Below, one piece after another: positions 1 through 7,954 of a stretch of DNA of 7,954 bases. A model generated the notes under the pieces. That model worked only from the letters and a program-made list of their open reading frames with translations. It ran no database searches and had not been told where the DNA came from. The stretch spans positions 1 through 7,954 of the forward strand of contig CALEPU010000165.1 in assembly GCA_937913075.1 (NCBI GenBank), read 5' to 3'. The DNA comes from an uncultured Clostridia bacterium. GTDB taxonomy: Bacteria > Bacillota > Clostridia > Christensenellales > CAG-138. Positions within the stretch are counted from its first letter, which is position 1, and each line of letters opens with the position of its first letter. Made by a program: the position numbers and the translations under genes.

Positions 1-1992
<1,992 letters not shown>

Positions 1993-1998
1993 ACCGCA

Positions 1999-2003
1999 CC
2001 TCC
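1999..2003 (-). promoter_or_regulatory. Ribosome binding site of hppA
   Basis: On the minus strand GGAGG lies six bases before the ATG at 1992. It is a full-strength Shine-Dalgarno site and fixes the hppA start. Confidence 0.85.
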
Positions 2004-2020
2004 ATTACAAAACTGGATAT

Positions 2021-2049
2021 ATTTTACTTTCCAACCGATAAAAATTCAA
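2021..2049 (-). promoter_or_regulatory. Predicted sigma-A type promoter of hppA
   Basis: On the minus strand a -35 box TTGAAT (2044-2049; four of six consensus bases) and a -10 box TAAAAT (2021-2026; five of six) are separated by exactly 17 bases. Transcription would begin near base 2014, giving a leader of about 20 bases that carries the hppA ribosome binding site. The short leader leaves no room for a riboswitch. The -35 box overlaps the 3' arm and U-run of the preceding terminator, so both elements are packed into about 57 bases. Confidence 0.7.
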
Positions 2050-2077
2050 TACCGCAGCGCATAACGCCACAGTATTG
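2040..2077 (-). terminator. Rho-independent terminator after fumC
   Basis: About 45 bases after the fumC stop, the minus strand reads CAATACTGTGGCGT, a three-base loop, then a matching arm ending GCGGTATTG (stem 2047-2077). About 14 pairs form, including several G-U pairs, with six uninterrupted pairs at the base. AA and then five T residues (2040-2044) follow. The opposite strand has no T-run after the stem, so it works in the minus direction only, ending the purA-purC-purF-purB-fumC transcript. Confidence 0.75.
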
Positions 2078-2122
2078 ACACAAGCCTGTAAGGAAAGCGC
2101 CTTTATTCCATTCGGCGGAGAG

Positions 2123-3499
2123 TTAAACCATGCGCTCGGGCTTTAACAGCTCGTCAAGCTCTGCTTCGGAAAGGAAGCCGAGTTTTTCACAAGCCTCTCT
2201 TAAAGTGAGCCCCTCGGCATGGGCGAGCTTTGCGACCCTTGCGGCATTCTCATAGCCTATCCTCGGGCTGAGAGCTGTTACGAGCATCAGCGAGAGCTCG
2301 AGATAATTTGCCATCCTTTCGCGGTCGGCAACAATGCCGCAGGCGCAGCGCTCGTTGAAGGAAGCCATGGAGTCCGCAAGAAGACGAGCCGACTGAATGA
2401 AATTATAAGCCGTTACGGGCAGGAATACGTTGAGCTCGAAGTTCCCCTGCGAGGCGGCGAAGCCAACAGAGGCGTCGTTGCCCATCACCTGCACCGCGAC
2501 CATCGTCATCTGCTCGCACTGGGTCGGGTTGACCTTGCCGGGCATTATGGAGGAGCCGGGCTCGTTGGCGGGAATGGTTATCTCCCCCAGCCCGCAGCGG
2601 GGACCGGACGCCATCCATCTTACGTCGTTTGCTATCTTCATAAGATCCACCGCAAGCGACTTCATCGCGCCGTGGGCGAACACCAGCTCGTCAAGACTTG
2701 AGAGCGCATGGAACTTATTCGGGGCGGTGATGAACCTTCGGCCGGTCAGCTCGGAGAGCTTTTCAGCGGCCATTTCATCAAAGCCCTTCGGTGCGTTTAG
2801 CCCCGTGCCGACGGCTGTGCCGCCGAGCGCAAGCTCGCTTAAAGGAGCAAGCGAGGCATTTATCATGCGAACGTCCTGCTCAAGGCTCGCGCACCAGCCG
2901 GATATCTCCTGCGAAAAGCGAATGGGCGTTGCGTCTTGAAGGTGGGTTCGACCGACTTTTATGGCGTTTTCATTCTCCTTTTCAAGCCTTTTAAAGGTCG
3001 CGATAAGAGCTTCCGCGGCGGGCAGGAGCCTCTTCTCGACCGTGAGCACGGCGGCTACGCGCATGGCCGTGGGATAGGTATCGTTGGAGGACTGGGACAT
3101 GTTGACGTCGTCGTTGGGATGCAGCAGCTTTTTGCCCGCGATCCCGTTGCCTACGTTGGCAATGACCTCGTTGACGTTCATGTTGGTCTGCGTACCGGAG
3201 CCGGTCTGCCATACGACGAGCGGAAACTGACCGTCGTGCCTGCCCTGCGATATTTCATCCGCGGCGCGGCAAATGGCTTTGCATTTCTCCTCCGTCATCC
3301 TATCGGGAAGCAAACTGCGGTTCGTAAGCGCGGCGGCCTTTTTGACGAGAGCAAAGGCTCTTATTATCTCCAAGGGCATTGTTTCAAGCCCAACGCCTAT
3401 GGGAAAATTATTTCGTGAGCGTTCCGTCTGCGCACCCCAAAGAGAGTCCTTCCGGATGAGCACCTCGCCCATGCTGTCATGCTCCTTGCGATAATCCAT
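2123..3499 (-). CDS. fumC: Class II fumarate hydratase
   Basis: A cytoplasmic, iron-free enzyme that interconverts fumarate and malate. The 458 residues match the usual length of about 460. Motifs in order are TGSGTQTNMNVNE (99-111), HPND (127-130, the second substrate site in the E. coli enzyme), GRTHLQDATP (183-192) with the catalytic His186, and the signature loop GSSIMPGKVNP (315-325) with its catalytic serine. NPTQCEQ after the loop is the fumarase form; aspartases read NPVIPE there. The ATG at 3499 has GAGG seven bases upstream. An in-frame GTG one codon earlier (3502) is possible, but its spacing is poor. The gene starts 12 bases after purB stops, and its binding site lies in that gap, so it should be translated from the purine operon message. 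Its likely job here is removal of fumarate made by PurB, which is inference from context; a general role in the TCA cycle is not excluded. Confidence 0.95.
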   Translation of the reverse strand: MDYRKEHDSMGEVLIRKDSLWGAQTERSRNNFPIGVGLETMPLEIIRAFALVKKAAALTNRSLLPDRMTEEKCKAICRAADEISQGRHDGQFPLVVWQTGSGTQTNMNVNEVIANVGNGIAGKKLLHPNDDVNMSQSSNDTYPTAMRVAAVLTVEKRLLPAAEALIATFKRLEKENENAIKVGRTHLQDATPIRFSQEISGWCASLEQDVRMINASLAPLSELALGGTAVGTGLNAPKGFDEMAAEKLSELTGRRFITAPNKFHALSSLDELVFAHGAMKSLAVDLMKIANDVRWMASGPRCGLGEITIPANEPGSSIMPGKVNPTQCEQMTMVAVQVMGNDASVGFAASQGNFELNVFLPVTAYNFIQSARLLADSMASFNERCACGIVADRERMANYLELSLMLVTALSPRIGYENAARVAKLAHAEGLTLREACEKLGFLSEAELDELLKPERMV

Positions 3500-3506
3500 C
3501 ACATTA

Positions 3507-3510
3507 CCTC
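3507..3510 (-). promoter_or_regulatory. Ribosome binding site of fumC
   Basis: GAGG on the minus strand lies in the 12-base gap after purB. It is seven bases from the ATG at 3499 and only four from the GTG at 3502, which favours the ATG start. Confidence 0.65.
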
Positions 3511-3511
3511 G

Positions 3512-4927
3512 TTATACGTTGAGCTCCGCGCTGCCAACGGAAGCGGAAGCAAGCTTTTCGCGGTTGTTTTCAAGGAATTTATCCACCTGCACCGCGCAGC
3601 GCCCGATATAGTTTTTGGGATCCAGAAGGGCTGTCATCTCCTCCTCCGTCAAGCCGAACTCGCCCGATACTGCAAGGAGGGAGATGAGGTCGGCGGGCTC
3701 GCCCTGCTTCATGCGGGCGGCTGCCTCCATGGAGCAGCGGCGTATCACCTCGTGCAGAGCCTGCCTGTTGCCGCCGCGCTTCACTGCCTCCATCATGAGG
3801 TTTTCCGTTGCGAGGAAGGGCAGATACTCCCAAAGAGTCTTTTCGACGATCTTTTCATTGACTCTGAGACCTGCCGTGACGTTCTGCGCTATGCGCAGTA
3901 TGGCGTCTGCGCAGAGGAACCCCTCGGGTATGGAGATGCGGCGGCCGGCAGAGTCGTCCAAAGTACGCTCAAGCCATTGAGTGGACGCGACAGCGGGCGC
4001 GTTTGCGGCGTCGGCGATAAGGTAACGCCCCAGCGAGCAGATGCGCTCACAGCGCATGGGGTTGCGCTTATACGGCATTGCGGAGGAGCCTATCTGCGTA
4101 TCCTCAAAGGGCTCCTCAAGCTGCCTGTCGTGCTGTAAAAGGCGGATATCGGCAGCCATACGGCAGAGGCTCTGCGCGACGGACGAGAGTGCGTTCATAA
4201 TGCGGCTGTCGAGCTTTCTCGGATAGGTTTGTCCGCAGACGTCGAAGCAGCGCTCAAAGCCGAAGGCCGAAGCCAAACGGCGGTTGAGCTCATCGACCTT
4301 CTCGCCCTGTCCGTCAAAAAGGTCGAGCAGGCTGGCCTCAGTTCCCGTTGCGCCACGGCAGCCCAAAAAGCGAAGCCTGCTCAAAGCGAAGTCCACCTCG
4401 TCCACGTCGGAAAGAAGATCCTGCATCCAAAGCGTTGCGCGCTTGCCGACCGTTACCGGCTGAGCGGGCTGATAGTGAGTGTAACCGAGAGTGGGCAGCG
4501 ACTTATACTTTTCCGCGAATTGGGCAAGATTTGCTATGACGCCGAGGAGCTTGCCGCGAACGTTTTTAAGCGCGTCGCGGTAGATTATTATATCCGCGTT
4601 GTCGGTCACGTAACAGCTCGTCGCACCGAGGTGTATGACTCCCGCAGCGGAGGGGGCTGCTGCGCCAAAGGTATAAACGTGCGCCATAACGTCGTGGCGC
4701 ACCTCCTTTTCGCGCCGCGCAGCCATTTCAAAATCTATATCGTCAATATGCGCTTCCAGCTCGTTTACCTGCTCACCGGTTATGGGAAGCCCAAGCTGGT
4801 TTTCCGCTCTTGCAAGCTCTGTCCACAGCCTGCGCCATGTCTTTATGCGCGTCCTTTGTGAAAACAGGCTAAGCATCTCCTCCGACGCATAGCGGGATGA
4901 AAGCGGGGATTCGTATTTGTCGTACAT
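3512..4927 (-). CDS. purB: Adenylosuccinate lyase
   Basis: A cytoplasmic lyase that acts twice in purine synthesis: SAICAR to AICAR and adenylosuccinate to AMP, each time releasing fumarate. The 471 residues exceed the roughly 430 of the Bacillus enzyme and fit the longer form also found in animals. The N-terminal region (SPLSSRYASEEML, then WRRLWTELARAE and LGLPIT, residues 7-50) resembles human ADSL. RHDVMAHV carries His78, GYTHYQPAQP (148-157) carries His151, and the signature loop GSSAMPYKRNP is at 280-290 with the catalytic serine at 281 or 282. SSAMPYKRNP separates it from fumarases and argininosuccinate lyases. The ATG at 4927 follows GAGGTG at eight to nine bases from its core; a GTG in frame at 4936 overlaps that site and is unlikely to be the start. 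It belongs to the same superfamily as the following gene, fumC, but the two are not recent duplicates, because their motifs differ clearly. Confidence 0.96.
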   Translation of the reverse strand: MYDKYESPLSSRYASEEMLSLFSQRTRIKTWRRLWTELARAENQLGLPITGEQVNELEAHIDDIDFEMAARREKEVRHDVMAHVYTFGAAAPSAAGVIHLGATSCYVTDNADIIIYRDALKNVRGKLLGVIANLAQFAEKYKSLPTLGYTHYQPAQPVTVGKRATLWMQDLLSDVDEVDFALSRLRFLGCRGATGTEASLLDLFDGQGEKVDELNRRLASAFGFERCFDVCGQTYPRKLDSRIMNALSSVAQSLCRMAADIRLLQHDRQLEEPFEDTQIGSSAMPYKRNPMRCERICSLGRYLIADAANAPAVASTQWLERTLDDSAGRRISIPEGFLCADAILRIAQNVTAGLRVNEKIVEKTLWEYLPFLATENLMMEAVKRGGNRQALHEVIRRCSMEAAARMKQGEPADLISLLAVSGEFGLTEEEMTALLDPKNYIGRCAVQVDKFLENNREKLASASVGSAELNV

Positions 4928-4933
4928 ATAATT

Positions 4934-4939
4934 CACCTC
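4934..4939 (-). promoter_or_regulatory. Ribosome binding site of purB
   Basis: GAGGTG on the minus strand lies just upstream of the ATG at 4927. Its last three bases are the alternative in-frame GTG, which rules strongly against initiation at 4936. Confidence 0.65.
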
Positions 4940-4972
4940 ACGGTATATTAGCTTTTCGGAACGCGCGGGGTT

Positions 4973-6406
4973 TTAACAGGTATGCTCAAAGCGGGTCTTC
5001 TGACCGTTACTCGGTACCGCGGTGGGATAGCCGCCGCCGAAGCAGGCGGTGCAGAAGCCGGTATCCCTGCCGGTCAAAAGCCTTGCATGCTCGAGGCTGA
5101 GGTAGCCGAGGGAATCCGCGCCTATTATTTTTGTTATTTCGTCAACTGTGTGGCGGTTTGCGATAAGCGCCTCCGGACTGTCGATATCGGTGCCGTAATA
5201 GCAGGGCGCGATAAAGGGCGGAGCGCTTATGCGCATATGTATCTCCTTGGCGCCGGCGGAGCGCACAAGCTCGATAAGCCTGCGTGAGGTCGTTCCGCGG
5301 ACTATGGAATCGTCTATCAGGACTATGCGTTTGCCCTCTATGGCGCTCCTTACGGGATTGAGCTTTAAGCTAACTCCCGCCTCACGTTCGGCCTGGGTCG
5401 GCGCGATGAAGGTGCGTCCTATGTATTTGTTTTTGGTAAGACCGAGCACGTAGGGTATGCCGGAGGCATGGGAAAAGCCTATCGCGGCGTCAAGCCCCGA
5501 ATCGGGCACGCCGATAACGACGTCCGCCTCAACGGGATGCTCCTCGGCAAGGAAGGCGCCCGCCTGCTGCCGCGCAAGCGAAACGCTGCTGCCGTCGATG
5601 ACGGAATCCGGCCTTGCAAAATAGATATATTCAAAAACGCACATGCGTCTTTGAGCGGAATTACAATGGGTACGGTCGGAATGAAGCCCCGAGGAGTCTG
5701 CCGTTACTATCTCGCCGGGCTCAACGTCGCGCAGGAATTTTGCGCCTACGGCGTCGAGCGCACAGCTCTCCGATGCGAAAACGACGGCTCCGTCCGTCCT
5801 GACGCCTATGCAGAGGGGGCGGAAGCCATGCTTGTCTCGCACGGCAATAAGCTTTTCCGGCGAGGAAATAACGAGCGAATACGCGCCCTCCAGCGACTCC
5901 ATCGCGACGGAAATCGCAGCCTCCAAGCTGAGGCAGCGCAGGTTTTCCATTACGATGGAATAGGCTATGATCTCGGAATCCGTTGAGGTATGGAATATGG
6001 AGCCGTTGTCCTCAAGCGCACTGCGAAGCTCCACGGAATTTGCAAGGTTGCCGTTGTGTGCCAATGCAAGCACGAAATCGCGGTGGTTGATAAGCAGCGG
6101 CTGAATGTTCCTCGCGTTGTCGGCGCCGGTCGTGGCATAGCGAACATGACCGACGGCGATATTGCCGCAGCCGAGGGAACGCAGCGCCTCCTTTGTAAAG
6201 ACCTCGCTGACAAGACCGACGTCACGGCGGTACGTGAACCTGCCGTTATTGTTGACGACTATACCCGCGCTCTCCTGTCCGCGGTGCTGTAAGGCATACA
6301 GTCCGTAGTAAGCAAGCGGAGCTATATCCGAAACGGTTTTTGAATAAATACCGAAAACGCCGCATTCCTCGCGGGGATGGCGTTCGGCGTAAAGCGGCTC
6401 AGTCAT
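4973..6406 (-). CDS. purF: Amidophosphoribosyltransferase, Bacillus type with propeptide and Fe-S cysteines
   Basis: It catalyses the committed step of purine synthesis: PRPP and glutamine give phosphoribosylamine, glutamate and pyrophosphate. The 477 residues hold an N-terminal glutamine amidotransferase domain and a C-terminal phosphoribosyltransferase domain. REECGVFGI places the nucleophile at Cys15, behind a 14-residue propeptide that must be removed, as in B. subtilis. HRGQESAG (41-48), GHVRYATTG (86-94) and AHNGNLAN (116-123) are the glutaminase motifs. The PRPP loop is VLIDDSIVRGTT (362-373). Cys256, Cys402, Cys452 and Cys455 fit the four ligands of the B. subtilis 4Fe-4S cluster; the 146-residue distance between the first two and the final CxxC agree. 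The cluster makes the known enzyme sensitive to oxygen. The family is inhibited by AMP, ADP, GMP and GDP. The ATG overlaps the purC stop and has only a weak binding site, which suggests translational coupling. Confidence 0.97.
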   Translation of the reverse strand: MTEPLYAERHPREECGVFGIYSKTVSDIAPLAYYGLYALQHRGQESAGIVVNNNGRFTYRRDVGLVSEVFTKEALRSLGCGNIAVGHVRYATTGADNARNIQPLLINHRDFVLALAHNGNLANSVELRSALEDNGSIFHTSTDSEIIAYSIVMENLRCLSLEAAISVAMESLEGAYSLVISSPEKLIAVRDKHGFRPLCIGVRTDGAVVFASESCALDAVGAKFLRDVEPGEIVTADSSGLHSDRTHCNSAQRRMCVFEYIYFARPDSVIDGSSVSLARQQAGAFLAEEHPVEADVVIGVPDSGLDAAIGFSHASGIPYVLGLTKNKYIGRTFIAPTQAEREAGVSLKLNPVRSAIEGKRIVLIDDSIVRGTTSRRLIELVRSAGAKEIHMRISAPPFIAPCYYGTDIDSPEALIANRHTVDEITKIIGADSLGYLSLEHARLLTGRDTGFCTACFGGGYPTAVPSNGQKTRFEHTC

Positions 6407-7112
6407 TTTCGTCCAGGCGGTGCATTATCTCGCTATATGCTTCCTCTACCCCGCCGAGATCCTGACGGAAGCGATCCTTATCCAGCTTTTTGCCGGTTGC
6501 GCTGTCCCAAAGGCGGCAGGTGTCGGGGCTTATCTCATCGGCAAGAACTATCGTGCCGTCCGAAAGGCGACCGAACTCGAGCTTGAAATCGACGAGGGTA
6601 ACGCCGCGCTTTGCCCAGAAAGCGCGAAGCGCATCGTTGACGCGGAAGGCGTAGCTTTCGATGAGCTCGATCTCCTCAATGGATGCAAGATGCATGGCCA
6701 AGGCGTGGTAGGTATTGATGAGCGGATCGCCGAGGTCATCGTTTTTATAGGAGAACTCAATGGTAGGAGCATCGAACACGGTACCCTCGGCTACGCCGTA
6801 GCGCTTGGTGAACGAGCCGGCGGCGATATTGCGGATTATGACCTCAAGAGGTACTATCTGTACCTTTTTGACAAGCGTCTCCCTGTCGGAAAGCTCCTTG
6901 ACAAAATGGGTGGGAACGCCCTCTTTTTCAAGCAGTGTCATGAGAAAATTGCTCATACGGTTATTGATCGCGCCCTTGCCGAGGATGGTGCCCTTTTTAA
7001 GCCCGTTGAAGGCGGTTGCGTCATCCTTGTAATCAACTATCAAAAGCTCGGGATCGTCGGTGGCGAAAACCTTTTTTGCTTTGCCCTCATAAAGCTGTTC
7101 CAACTTCTGCAT
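6399..7112 (-). CDS. purC: Phosphoribosylaminoimidazole-succinocarboxamide synthase (SAICAR synthetase)
   Basis: It joins aspartate to CAIR using ATP to make SAICAR, which PurB later cleaves. The 237 residues are the normal size of the bacterial single-domain enzyme. LYEGKAKKV (7-15) is the N-terminal ATP-binding strand and loop; LEVIIRNIAAGS (89-100) and LVDFKLEFGRL (173-183) are the two family signatures; DEISPDTCRLWD (192-203) is the metal and nucleotide site. The reading frame stays open 39 codons upstream, into the end of purA, but the ATG at 7112 is chosen because the protein family starts there and GGAGG stands seven bases before it. The start is 34 bases beyond the purA stop. The last eight bases, ATGACTGA, contain the purF start codon and the purC stop. 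The opposite strand carries a long open frame across most of the gene, which I take as a shadow. Confidence 0.97.
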   Translation of the reverse strand: MQKLEQLYEGKAKKVFATDDPELLIVDYKDDATAFNGLKKGTILGKGAINNRMSNFLMTLLEKEGVPTHFVKELSDRETLVKKVQIVPLEVIIRNIAAGSFTKRYGVAEGTVFDAPTIEFSYKNDDLGDPLINTYHALAMHLASIEEIELIESYAFRVNDALRAFWAKRGVTLVDFKLEFGRLSDGTIVLADEISPDTCRLWDSATGKKLDKDRFRQDLGGVEEAYSEIMHRLDEND

Positions 7113-7119
7113 GCTGAGA

Positions 7120-7124
7120 CCTCC
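7120..7124 (-). promoter_or_regulatory. Ribosome binding site of purC
   Basis: GGAGG on the minus strand lies seven bases before the ATG at 7112. It decides the start against longer versions of the frame that would reach back into purA. Confidence 0.85.
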
Positions 7125-7146
7125 GTAAATGTATTTTAAATTATGT

Positions 7147-7954
7147 TCAGCGTTCCATATAGGCTTCCCTCTCGGGACCCACGGAAACGTATTTGATATG
7201 ACAGCCGACCGCCTGCTCGATAAGCTCAACGTATCTCTTGGCGGCCTCGGGCAGCTCGTCCCAGCAGCGCACCTTTGAGATATCGCAATGCCAGCCCTGC
7301 ACGTATTCTGTGACCGGCTTGGCGTCGGGCAGCGCCGCGGGGAACGGGAATTTATCGGTCACCGTCCCGTTAAGCTCATAGTGAGCGCAAACGGGTATTT
7401 TATCCATATAGCTTAAAACGTCGAGCTTTGTGAGCGCAAGCTCCGTCGCGCCCTGCATCAAAACGCCGTATCTTGTCGCAACAAGATCGATGGGACCGAC
7501 GCGGCGTTTCCTTCCGGTCTTCGCGCCGTATTCCGCGCCGGCTTCAACAAGCTCGTCCGCCTCTTCGCCAAACATTTCGCAGGTGAACGGACCTTCGCCG
7601 ACGCAGGTGGAATAAGCCTTGACTACGCCTATTACCTCGTCCACCCTGAGCCAAGGAGCGCCCGAGCCCACGGGAGCGTATGCCGATATGGAATTGGATG
7701 ACGTGGTATAAGGACAAATGCCGCAGTCGATATCGCGCAAAGCGCCGAGCTGAGCCTCGAACATGATCTTTTTGCCCTGTTTCATCGCCTCGTTCAAAAA
7801 GACGGTGGTGTTGCGGATGTATTTTTTGATCGGATCGCCGTATTTTTTCAGCCACGCCAACATTTCTTCGGCTTTCACCGGCTCGTGCCCGTAGCCTTTT
7901 TCCACGGTCAGATTTTTCCACTCCACAATGCCTTCGATCTTTTTGCGCAAAAAT
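7147..7954 (-). CDS. purA: Adenylosuccinate synthetase, C-terminal part only (5' end beyond window)
   Basis: It joins aspartate to IMP with GTP to form adenylosuccinate, the first step from IMP to AMP. About 268 of an expected 420-430 residues are visible, and the frame is open at the window edge, so the TTG at 7950 is an internal leucine codon, not a start. Recognisable parts are DID and TTSSN of the IMP region (7690-7735), DEVIGVVKAYST, the aspartate loop KTGRKRR (about 7501-7521), and TKLD (7420-7431), which reads the guanine of GTP. Near the C-terminus VSVGPEREAYM fits the usual STGPDR region. Two departures are visible: FEAQLGALRDID where most members have FEGAQGTLLDID, and STCVGEGPF where most have STRVGxGPF. 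The P-loop and the catalytic Asp and His lie outside. A divergent PurA branch is the best reading; the purine operon makes another function unlikely. Confidence 0.92.
   Translation of the reverse strand, partial: FLRKKIEGIVEWKNLTVEKGYGHEPVKAEEMLAWLKKYGDPIKKYIRNTTVFLNEAMKQGKKIMFEAQLGALRDIDCGICPYTTSSNSISAYAPVGSGAPWLRVDEVIGVVKAYSTCVGEGPFTCEMFGEEADELVEAGAEYGAKTGRKRRVGPIDLVATRYGVLMQGATELALTKLDVLSYMDKIPVCAHYELNGTVTDKFPFPAALPDAKPVTEYVQGWHCDISKVRCWDELPEAAKRYVELIEQAVGCHIKYVSVGPEREAYMER

Noticed and set aside
2075..2080. Perfect TTGACA on the plus strand
   Set aside because: It could be a -35 box, but it points into the antisense of fumC, where I find no credible gene, and it lies in the terminator stem region.
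2123..3499. Aspartase or argininosuccinate lyase as the identity of the fumC product
   Set aside because: The signature loop followed by NPTQCEQ and the TGSGTQTNMN motif are those of class II fumarases.
4229..4861. Plus-strand open frame of 210 codons opposite purB
   Set aside because: It is antisense to purB, which has full family motifs across the same bases.
4928..4972. Possible attenuator or terminator between purF and purB
   Set aside because: The 45-base gap shows no stable hairpin with a T-run, so the operon is taken as continuous.
6420..7139. Plus-strand open frame of 239 codons across purC
   Set aside because: It is the exact antisense of a clearly recognised purC and its translation resembles no family I know. 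Long antisense frames are common in GC-rich codon use.
7113..7146. Possible internal promoter before purC (AT-rich stretch on the minus strand)
   Set aside because: A TATAAT-like string can be seen, but no -35 box at proper spacing, and the gap is only 34 bases.
7113..7229. Extended purC start reaching into purA
   Set aside because: The extra 39 codons match no PurC sequence and overlap purA, while GGAGG sits correctly before the internal ATG.

Overview
The window is a stretch of bacterial chromosome in which every gene I can support lies on the minus strand. Read in the direction of transcription (right to left) the order is purA (its 5' part lies beyond base 7954), purC, purF, purB, fumC, then a terminator, a promoter and hppA (its 3' end lies beyond base 1). 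Nearly all bases are coding. The only non-coding gap over 100 bases is at about 1993-2122, and it contains the terminator and the hppA promoter. I see no RNA gene, mobile element, CRISPR array or long repeat.

The organism is most likely an anaerobic Firmicute of the class Clostridia, of moderately high GC content (judged by eye, not counted). The reasons are the strong GGAGG-type ribosome binding sites, a PurF of the Bacillus type with a propeptide and four cysteines placed as for a 4Fe-4S cluster, a PurC of the short bacterial type, and a membrane pyrophosphatase with the potassium-dependent signature. I cannot name a genus from the sequence.

The five genes from purA to fumC look like one operon. 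Gaps are 34 bases (purA-purC), an 8-base overlap (purC-purF), 45 bases (purF-purB) and 12 bases (purB-fumC). Purine synthesis transfers nitrogen from aspartate twice: PurC makes SAICAR and PurA makes adenylosuccinate. The single enzyme PurB cleaves both products and releases fumarate each time. FumC hydrates fumarate to malate. The operon therefore encodes both aspartate-adding enzymes, the shared lyase and an enzyme that removes the shared by-product, together with PurF, the committed step of the pathway. purD, purE, purH, purL, purM and purN are not in the window.

After fumC a hairpin with a U-run ends the operon. A good sigma-A type promoter, whose -35 box sits in the terminator, starts a separate unit with hppA, an ion pump driven by pyrophosphate. 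PurF is itself a pyrophosphate producer, so the neighbours could be linked metabolically, although they are transcribed separately.

I found no new defence system or exotic element. The points most worth a second look are the fumarase in the purine operon, sequence departures in PurA and HppA at otherwise conserved motifs, and the compact terminator-promoter overlap.
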